From positions 53,014,345-53,078,344 of the forward strand of contig NC_091015.1 of the NCBI RefSeq assembly GCF_041296385.1: DNA of 64,000 nt. Direction: 5' to 3'. Position numbers and translations under genes: made by a program. Position 1 is the stretch's first letter, and each line of letters begins with the position of its first letter. The notes under the pieces are model-generated. The model was not told the origin of the DNA, ran no database searches, and saw only the letters and a list, made by a program, of their open reading frames with translations. The stretch comes from Aphelocoma coerulescens. Taxonomy: Eukaryota > Chordata > Aves > Passeriformes > Corvidae. Shown here piece after piece: positions 56,101 to 64,000 of the stretch.

Positions 56101-59100
56101 TCACACCACAGGGATGTCAGGTCAATCAGCCTTCTTATTAGGGTTGAATGGTTTTAATGTAGCCATAAAATTAGGTTCCAAAAGTGTGAATTTGGCACAC
56201 AGCATTTAAAAGACAGACCAGTTTGACCTGTTCTGACCCTGAGCTCCTGCACCTTAGAAACAGCCCCTTATGAAAAAATTTAATGGTGTGAGCTGACCTT
56301 TGAAAATATTATTATTTGCTATAATGTGCTTGCATCAGTCTGTATTACTGTTATGCCAGCAGATTGTAAGGACTGCCAGTCCTTACTCCAAAGGTCTCAT
56401 CCTCTGAGTAAAATCAGCTCTAAGAGTCTTAGGCAGCCAAAAATGAAGGATTTTGGCAAAGACTGCAGTTCTGCATTTCAAGCTAAACAAGAGCATTTGC
56501 TATCTCACCTGGGATATCAAAATTTGGCCAGGAGAACTTGATAGCAACCAGAAGGCTCCCTTTCAGTGGAAGTGGGATTGAAGGTGAGCTGAGGCACCAA
56601 GGGACAATTGGCCTACCATGGCCCACCTTAGGGCAGCTGCATTTGTGAAGCACAGACAGAGGGAAGAGAAGGGAAGAACTTCAGAGGTGCTGGATAAGTG
56701 CATTTCTGTGGCAAATGCCTCCTGTGCCTTAGCAGGGAAATTCAGAATATCATTTTCCTAGACTTAAGCCAAAGTTGCCAGTAAGGGCAGTCCAGTATCA
56801 GGGACTTCACTAAGAGCCCCACTTTGTAAGACTTTGCATATCCTCAATGATAGAAAAGTAAGTGGGAGTTCCAGGCAATCAAGTCACTGCAAATCCAGAC
56901 AGAGCTTGCTTGGGTGATGATGCAGAGCATCTAAAAATACCAAATCCAGCTTTACTTTTGCTTTCCAGCAAATTAATTCTACTTAAAAGAGCCAACAAAA
57001 CTCACTGTGAAGTCCTTATCATCAGCTGTTTCTCTCTAAATATACAGCACTGGCTATTTTTACAAAGATCTGCAAAGCTGAGTATTTTTTCAGTACTTAG
57101 GGGCACAGATTAGCTCTGGTGGTTACTGAAGGAATTACTGTGGTCCATCCAACCAGCAGAAAAAAAATCCTAAGAAGCTGTAGGTTATAGGACCACAGTG
57201 GCTCTGCAGAGGCTGTTAGAGCAAGTGTGGCAGATGAGGAAAACCTGACTGCCACAACCTGAGATGGCCAAATGTCATGGGAGTTACTGTTTATTGTCAG
57301 ATAAATTACTTCTGATGTAGTATTTCCTATAAATATTTATTCATACTTTACAAGCCACCTAAAGGTACGAGCTAAATGCATCTGGTTTCCCATGCCTGAT
57401 GTGTGGTGACCTGCTACCACAGCAGACTGCCTCAGAAAGACTATAAATCTTTATAGCAGCAAGCCTCAGATATATCAGCATTTCAGGAAGTGGAGATGGA
57501 TATTAGGTAGGTTTTCAGCAGAAGATCAGGGTTTCTAACCCCAGGGCACAATATGCAGAAAAGCTGACAACTTCTTTATTCCTTCAGGAATATCCTGGAG
57601 AAGAGCATTAATCCAATAGTGATGGTTTTTTGTGTGTGAGGTGTGAGAGAAAGTAGTTACACAAAGAACATAAAAAAATTCTAGCAGGCATTACAATCAT
57701 TATAATCTAGTATCTTGTAATATCTGCCAACACACTTTATCTTGTGTGCTCAGAACAGCAGGCCCAAAGTTTCCTGGAACATTATCTCCACACACCAAAT
57801 CCAAAATAAATCGTCATCCTTTCCTCTTCAAATTTGTTCTGTGGCAGCAACTTGTCTTGGCATGAAATATTAGCCATATGGACACTAGAATATCTGCTTT
57901 GACCTTGACCTCAGAATAAGAGCTGCCAAAAAAGTGAAGATAACTCCTGCCTTTCGTTTCCAAGAGTGATGCTCCATGGGTACAGCCCGATCTGCTCTCC
58001 TGGTTGCATCTCAGTGTACAGAATTCGTGGTTTTTAATTTGAATAGGCGTTCTGCTAAGAGCATATTGTCCGTGGCTGGCTAGGAACTGGGAAGCAGTAT
58101 CCCCAGACGATGGTTTATTTGGCAAAGATACTTATTCCAGAAATTTAAAAAAACGAGATCTAATTTTAGCATCAGGCAGTGGAAAGTGCATTACTTGTAA
58201 TTGGCTCTCACCATGTTATTTACTCAGTGTTTTCATCTTCTGGATGCTCTTCCAAGTAACAGGAGGCTGCTGGGGGCAAGATGAGCTGAATTTTGTTGGT
58301 TGCAGATCTCAGCGCTGCTCTGGTTCAGAAACGATGGTTAGTGATCAAAGTAGAACATTTAGGTGGGTAAGAGGAACAGACACTGCTCCTTTGGTGAGTT
58401 TTTGCTACGTGTATTGCAATGATCGTGAATGAGTGTGAACGATGCTCAGGATTCAGAATAAACACATTTCACCACATTTGCATTTGCCCAACATGGAACA
58501 GAATCAGGGCCAGAAGACACCTAATCAGAGATCTTTAATTTTCCCAAGTCCCTCTCTTCCTTCGGCCCATAACAGACATTCCCAAATAGTGTAGAACTAA
58601 ATGGTGTAACAACACTCATGGGGAAAGCTGGCCAGCTAGGAAGGGTAGAGAAGGGGGCAGGAAGGCACTCACAGTCCTGGCTGGAAGGTGATCATCACCC
58701 AGTTTGGAGTCCTGCAGTTTTGACGAACTCATCTCCCTGATTTGTTAAGACTGTGACATTTTTCACCTCGACGCTTCTGGTTGAAATTCACACTAGCACA
58801 GTGCTAATGGTGCCATCTGATGATGCTCAGTGGACTGTGCAAAATAGATTTATTCCATGTGCTTCCTAGTGGGCAGAGATCCACATTACACTCGACAGCT
58901 TCAACATATGGAAATGGTGACATGTGATTGATGTGGTCCCTGCAGGTCACGCTAACTCACGGCGTATTAGCCCTGCATCCTGGGGAGGCTTATGCTACTG
59001 CAGCTGCCCACCTCCATTATCTGAACTAGGAGTAAATGAAAGAATTGATGTTCCCAGCGGTGTGAATCTGGCACCTCGTGAAATGATGTGCAGCACTGAG

Positions 59101-59845
59101 GGAGGTGGGATGCAAATTTCACACCATCCAACCCCACAGCACATGTGAGCACAGAACAGGTTACAACCAAACTTCAGTTATGGGTGCGAAGAGCTGTTGT
59201 GTTAGATGACAATCATCACAATATTTTTTGAAATGGCTGGGATAGCGGTGTTTTCTTGTTAATTTCTGACATTTGGAGTGACTAAATTTTCCAAAGTTGC
59301 TAAGTAAACATGTATAACCCAGGTAGCCCTCTCAACAGACATCCCTTCTTGACCTAATTTTCAGCAAGGCCTAAGCAGCTGCTCTTTCAAAAAACAGATT
59401 GCTTAATGGCAGCCAAGACTGGAGGCAGCCAAATTTAGGGTTTTGCAGCCAAAGGAGTGAGCAGACTAAGGTTTCCCATAATGATATGGACATTCATCTG
59501 GACACCTCCTGGCCACAATGAAAATGAGGACGTCTGTTGTTTCTGCCCCTGATATGTAGGATGCTTTTTAGCTTCTCCAGGGAAATCACTTGCTTATGGC
59601 TTTTTCACGTGTCAATACTGCAAGCTCCTGTCTCTCTTTGCCACAGAAATTCCCTGTAATCTTGCTCTTCGCTCTCGTGGCCATGGGGTCACCACAGCTC
59701 CTGCAGATTTGTCTTTCTCTTCCTACTTTCACAGAGAAGCCAACAAAGTTGGATGCTGACTCTTCTGCCCTTCTGCAGAACATGGAAGGTATTCCTTCCT
59801 GCCAGACACACAAGCCATGCCATTCCCATCCACTGGTCCCTCCCT

Positions 59846-59879
59846 AGTATCTCACCCTCCTTTTGTGTTTTTTCCTCAG
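59846..59879 (+). promoter_or_regulatory. 3' splice site (acceptor) of the TMEM108 main exon
   Basis: A pyrimidine-rich tract (ccctccttttgtgtttttt) runs into cctcag and is followed by the first exon base at 59880. A plausible branch point (atctcac) lies about 30 bases upstream. The acceptor leaves the codon split 1|2. An upstream exon ending in 'a' would restore a Ser codon (a|gt), as expected for the Ser that precedes the LLILAL motif in the mammalian signal peptide. Confidence 0.88.
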
Positions 59880-60992
59880 GTGTTCTACTGATCTTGGCAC
59901 TGACAGAAGAGCTGGTGTTTTCTGTTCAGGTTCTGTCTCCCACTGTCTCCTCCTCTCAGGGCTTCCCGATGAACACTACAACTATCACAGCCATGGGAAC
60001 AACACCTCACCACAAAGACCACCACACGGCAGAGCCCCTCCCCACATCTGCTCAAGCCATGTCCCACCCCATCAGCCTGGTGGAGAAAGCCCCTTCCACC
60101 GGCCAAGAGCAAGAGAGTGGCCCTCGCATCGGCGAGAGGGAAACTTACCATTTATACAACCAGAGTGCTTTGTACTCGGGACAGTCTCGCCCCAAGGGGA
60201 AAATATTCCAGGTTTTCAAAGGCAACTTCTCAGAGTCGTCAGAGCCTTACCTAAAGACAACCCTGCACTCTCCCTTCCCTACCCTGAGGAGCCCTTTCAC
60301 AGACCACCCATTTCAGTCCCAGACCACAGCATCCAGCGATCCAAATGGAACGGGGCTGGCAAGAACTACACACTCAGACCCTTCTCCCCACCGCAGCACC
60401 TCGGGAAGCCTTAGGGAAGCAGAGCGAGGGGATGGGACCGAGGTAGTAGTGCAGGAGGCAGATTTTGCCACCACAACTGCCGGACCATCAACTGATCCTG
60501 AAGCAGTGTCGGTGCCTTTTAAACCCACCCGCTATGGCGTGTGGGATATGCTGAGCAAAAACAACTCTTGGGTAACCTTGAATCTCAGTACAAATGTCCC
60601 TCTGTTTGCTGGCTCTGGATCTGCAACAGCAGCAGCTGGTCACTCAGTTCAGACCAGTTTTGATGTCAGCATCTCATCCCCATCAGCAGGAGGCCCCGAG
60701 GGACTCGCTCCAACACAGCACGGCGTGGTGACCAATGCCACATCTCCGGGCAGTGCTCTCTCCTCAGCGCCTGCCACGAGGTTGTCCAGCTCCACTTCCA
60801 CAGCGGGCTCCACCGCCACCGGGAACTTCCTGAACAGACTGGTTCCTGCCGGGACCTGGAAACCAGGGGTGCAAGGAAACATCTCTCATGTCACCGAGGG
60901 GGACAAACCCCAGCACAGAGCAACCATCTGTCTCAGCAAGATGGACATTGCCTGGATCATCCTGGCTATCAGCGTACCTATATCCTCATGTT
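59880..60992 (+). CDS. TMEM108: TMEM108 (retrolinkin), large internal coding exon
   Basis: This exon encodes 371 codons' worth of TMEM108, a single-pass type I membrane protein. From the literature, TMEM108 sits on endosomal and neuronal membranes, links vesicles to the dystonin/BPAG1 retrograde transport machinery, and acts in TrkB signalling and dendritic spine development. The reading frame opens with a hydrophobic stretch (VLLILALTEELVFSV) that is the second half of a signal peptide. A long Ser/Thr/Pro-rich, mucin-like stalk follows, with about eight N-glycosylation sequons. The conserved block GKIFQVFKGNF lies at 60197-60229. From about 60812 the sequence is nearly identical to the mammalian juxtamembrane region (NFLNRLVPAGTWKP, GDKPQHRATICLSKMD). 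The transmembrane segment starts near 60947 and is cut by the donor. Acceptor and donor are both phase 1, and the length (1113 = 3 x 371) keeps the frame. The stalk seems roughly 100 residues shorter than in the human protein, by memory. An in-frame ATG at 59753 lies in the intron and is not the start. Identification is very secure; exact edges rest on splice consensus. Confidence 0.95.
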
Positions 60993-60998
60993 GTAAGT
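60993..60998 (+). promoter_or_regulatory. 5' splice site (donor) of the TMEM108 main exon
   Basis: The bases gtaagt match the full U1 donor consensus. They interrupt the transmembrane helix right after the conserved PISSC motif, in phase 1. The expected next residue in the family is Ser, which fits a t|cN codon completed by the next exon. The protein match to TMEM108 stops exactly here. Confidence 0.9.
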
Positions 60999-61102
60999 TA
61001 ATTGCCACTTTATTTTGCTTTCTCTTTAAGATTCAGATTTCAGCCCACAATTCAAGGACTAGCTGGAGACCTAAAAGAGGCAGGTCAGCTTGGAATGGAT
61101 GA
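60993..61102 (+). other. In-frame intron extension after the TMEM108 donor
   Basis: If the donor is not used, the frame continues for 36 codons and ends at a TGA (61100-61102). The extension begins with a hydrophobic run (CKLIATLFCFLF) that would complete a membrane helix, followed by a basic end (WRPKRGRS). The normal cytoplasmic tail would be lost. Nothing shows that this is translated; it is the predicted product of intron retention only. A pyrimidine tract with AG at about 61011-61036 lies too close to the donor to define a normal intron. Confidence 0.4.
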
Positions 61103-63082
61103 GATGCGCAAGGATCACATTCACTGACCAAAGTGCTTAACTTCAAAATGCAGGGCTAAAATGTTACACTCAAAGCATACTTGCTCTATTGCTATTAAAA
61201 CTCTTACTGGGTAACTCTCCATTTGAGGGTGTAACACAAGGCTGAACAACTCCAGAATGTGAAGCAGCTTTACTTCAAGATGTTTAAGATGGTGACCAAA
61301 AACTGTACAATTCTTTAATTTAGGAACTAGTATTTGCTGCCTTGAAATTGGATTTAAAAAGCCCACTGCTAATTCAAATGATTAATAACATCTGTAATGA
61401 CTAATAATTTAGGCAGCACCAGTTTTCAAGTGCAATAAAATATTTCATTGTAGGCAGTTCATGAACTATCAGATTTAGAAATCTGAAAAGCAAAGTGCTG
61501 GTTTCCTCCATTTTAATTCCAACTTTACAGTTGCCAAGGGAAGAGAAAGAGTTGGAAAGCCTGGCCTTCAGACACCTGGAGTCAGACACCTGCAGGACCA
61601 GGGCAGGTTTAGCTTTCCAGAGCTGGCTCAGGGTCTTGTTGTTTGACTCAGTTACAAAAAATACACGAGAAATTATGAGCAAGATTGTGAGTGCTTGCCA
61701 GGATGTCCTATGCCTAGCTGGGTTGTATCAGCTTGGTGGGACAACATAGTCTCTGGGGTCTCACTGTAATGGGATGTGATTATTCTGTTTTCTGGAGTGA
61801 AAGAAAACCAAACATTTCCCAGCCTTTGCTGCCTGAGGAAACACAAAAGGGTAGCAGCCAACAATTACTGAGTATTAATTATGTTATTTACAGCTAAGAG
61901 ATGTACTGAGGACAAGGCTAGATGAGCTGCCTGAGCCAGTCTCACACACAGCTTACTCCAGCCAAAAAAGACAGTGCTGCTCTCTCCTGCTCTCTCCTAG
62001 GTGCAGGCATCTGATCCTGCCCCTCTCCTTCTGCCTGGGTCTGATTTGTCACCTCCCTGAGACACTTTCAGATTGTTAAAGTGGCCAAAAAATACTCACT
62101 TTACTCTTTGGTACTTTCTGTCCACCCAGTGAGCTGAATCAGCTCCCCACAGAGTCAGATGAGCATGAGACCTGGAAAGGATGAGGCTGCAGGAATGTAA
62201 ACCTGGAGAGGGGACCATACTAATCTTTCCAGCAGCTGCAAGTTATTGGATTGGCTCAGCATATTTTTTAGATTCACACCTCTGGGACCATCAGTTCTGC
62301 TATTGCCAACGTAGTTAAAACCACAAGTGAGAACAAAGCTTAAGGCTAAAAGATGAGCAATCAAAGAGAAATCAAAGCAGAATGTGCATATACATTTCTG
62401 TGCAAGATGGAGAGGAGGAACTGGGACATAGCAAGCACGTGGTCAGAAGCAGCAATATTTGACGATTTGATGAACTATGCTTTGTCTATCCATCAATAGA
62501 ACTAGAGGATCAAATAAATTCTTCCAAGAATTATGTTTTAGGCCAATATCTGCAAAGAAAGATGAGCAGGATAGAAAGCATCCAAATAGAAAATAAGAAG
62601 TGTAAAACCATACAGCACAAGCATGGGGAAGCATAGCCACTGGGTAAACTGGTCTGTGTGTGCAGAGTGCCATATATGAGGTAAATAATAATAACAATAA
62701 TAATAATAATATTATGAAAAGTCTGATAGCAGGACTTCTAATCTACTATTCATTAAACAGTGATGTTAACACTTTTTTTCATATGTGCCATAATGGTGTG
62801 TGTTCATGTGACTCTGCCTATTCTGGTTCTTGTATTCATTAGCTACATTTTTTTAAAACGTCAAATGCTGTTTTGAAAGTTATCTGTATCAGCTCTAATA
62901 CAGCTGAGTGTTTAAACGATTTGAGTATTTAAGTCCTGCTTTCAAGACCAGATTCCTGAGGTTGGCCTTCCTTTGGGACTCTCCTTTTAAAATCTGTAGA
63001 TCCTCGTATCTATTTGGAAGTTGAAATGAATGGGATTTTTTGGGGGTGATCTGGCTTTAGTGCCTAGGAAATTGCTTTCATC
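61103..63082. other. Non-coding DNA, start of the following TMEM108 intron
   Basis: No match to the expected cytoplasmic-tail exon was seen. The stretch holds an AAT microsatellite near 62683 and otherwise nothing recognisable. Confidence 0.6.
62683..62712. repeat. AAT trinucleotide microsatellite
   Basis: About ten AAT/ATA units, interrupted once by a C (ataacaataa). Confidence 0.95.
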
Positions 63083-63411
63083 CCGACGTTTGGCTGTTCA
63101 AACCGTGCTGCACCGGAGGGACGCTTTATTGTAGTGTGAGTGTGTGTGCGGTGCGCGGTGAGAGGCGCACGGGCTGCGGGCTGTCCGAAGGGGACTGTCG
63201 CCACCTCCCGGGCACAAGCGCTGCAGCGGGGGACAGGCCCGCGCTGCCATATAGCTCCTCTCTTCTCGGAGCCTTCCACGGGAGCCTGCCGCCGAGACAA
63301 GGATGAAGAGCACAGATGTGTGGGTTTCATTTCATCTCCAAAGGGGAAAGAAGTTTTCCGGGAGAGGCGTTCACAGTTGTTGCGAGCACGGATTGAGAAA
63401 AAACATTGTCG
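63083..63411. promoter_or_regulatory. CpG-rich island inside TMEM108, candidate alternative promoter
   Basis: By hand count this 330-base stretch holds about 27 CpG dinucleotides and is about 59% GC, so observed/expected CpG is close to 0.9. The surrounding tens of kilobases are strongly CpG-depleted. It lies about 2.1 kb downstream of the main TMEM108 exon. Such islands in birds usually mark unmethylated promoters or enhancers. I see no clear TATA box. A short frame from an ATG at 63303 to about 63442 resembles nothing known to me. It could start a short TMEM108 isoform, an antisense or other non-coding RNA, or be an enhancer; sequence alone does not decide. Confidence 0.6.
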
Positions 63412-64000
63412 GGCTCCTGCCTTGGGATGCTGAAAGGCTATAGAGGCTCAGTCCCGTGCTGTAGCACGAGCCTGAAGAGCCGTGCCTCAGGAGCTCTCCT
63501 GCTCAAATAAGAGCTGGGGTTTAGCCTCCTACCCTTACAGTACATACTTCTTTGCAGATGCATAAATTTCTTGAGTCCCACTGAAATCCCTGAAACTGCT
63601 AGCCAGAAGAGTAATGCTTTGAGTAGGAATGCACAAGCCATGTCTGCTGCATGAACCTGGGGAAATCATTTTACCTTTTGGCAGTTCAGTTTCATGGTAT
63701 AAATAATGAGGGTAATGTTGCTAATGCCATGGGAAGGCTGCAAAAATGAAGGGTTCTGTATCATTCCCTTCCCAGAATAGCAAAATCATATATAACAGTG
63801 ATGTCATGATTTTCTGCATGTCACAGTTTGAGTTGGTTTTGCAGTGTCCTTCAGGCAGCCTTGAACACTTTTGTGCACGTGCTGTTGTCCATGCATAGAT
63901 GCCTCTCTCTGCAATGCAGAACAAGACACAACATGAGCTCATTTTAAAACCCACTGTTCCAGTCCTTGGGCTCCTGGTCCTTACATCACTGTAATTACAG
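63412..64000. other. Non-coding DNA downstream of the CpG island
   Basis: Nothing recognised. The CpG content drops back to the background of the window. The cytoplasmic-tail exons of TMEM108 must lie beyond the window end. Confidence 0.55.

Larger units (their letters stand above)
32481..59845. other. Non-coding DNA, probable TMEM108 intron
   Basis: No exon could be supported in this stretch. It holds the GATA and TGAA microsatellites, a 12-bp triplication at 42667, hairpins at 37421-37473 and 38026-38052, long pyrimidine tracts ending in AG at 42365 and 43969, and a purine run near 53095. The longest frames (minus 52816-53406; plus 52065-52442) cross homopolymer runs and resemble no known protein. 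No start exon for TMEM108 (MKRS-type signal peptide) was found. Confidence 0.55.

Noticed and set aside
59753..59879. In-frame ATG and codons upstream of the TMEM108 exon
   Set aside because: The protein before the acceptor has no similarity to TMEM108, and a consensus acceptor separates it from the conserved signal-peptide core.
63140..63433. 97-codon open frame through the CpG island
   Set aside because: It starts with GTG, and GC-rich DNA lacks stop codons by composition. No similarity seen.
63646..63700. Frame reading HVCCMNLG, similar to the VCCM start of the TMEM108 cytoplasmic tail
   Set aside because: Similarity stops after four residues, the expected lysine-rich sequence does not follow, and no acceptor fits phase 1.
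1..64000. Search for CR1 LINE 3' ends (attctatg-type tails), tRNA and rRNA genes
   Set aside because: No clear instance was found by reading. Old, diverged CR1 fragments may have been missed.

Overview
The window is vertebrate, almost certainly avian, nuclear DNA. It is AT-leaning, non-operonic and mostly non-coding. No Alu, B1 or L1-like repeats and no clear CR1 copy were recognised. The only long open frame with convincing coding character is one large exon, bounded by a consensus splice acceptor and donor. Its protein matches TMEM108 (transmembrane protein 108, retrolinkin), a type I membrane protein of neurons. A long terminal repeat of a family I remember as common in songbirds and other Neoaves lies at 14.6-15.4 kb. 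Together these suggest a neoavian bird, probably a passerine; the species cannot be told from this window.

Layout: positions 1-59,879 appear to be one long intron (or introns plus undetected non-coding exons) upstream of the exon. They hold a solo endogenous-retrovirus LTR with a perfect 5-bp target-site duplication, several microsatellites and short tandem duplications, a few hairpins, some AT-rich blocks that could be conserved enhancers, and one possible very old LINE relic near 32.1-32.5 kb. The TMEM108 exon spans 59,880-60,992 on the + strand. It encodes the second half of the signal peptide, the whole Ser/Thr/Pro-rich extracellular stalk and most of the transmembrane helix. Positions 60,993-64,000 are the start of the next intron, with an isolated CpG-rich island at about 63.08-63.41 kb. 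The first coding exon (start codon and N-terminal signal peptide) and the exons for the cytoplasmic tail are not in the window.

No bacterial-type gene, operon, CRISPR array, tRNA or rRNA was found, and I see no previously undescribed multi-gene system. The points most worth following up are the CpG island inside the gene just downstream of the main exon, a possible retained-intron TMEM108 isoform with a basic 36-residue tail, the solo LTR, and a 15-bp-stem hairpin at 37.4 kb.
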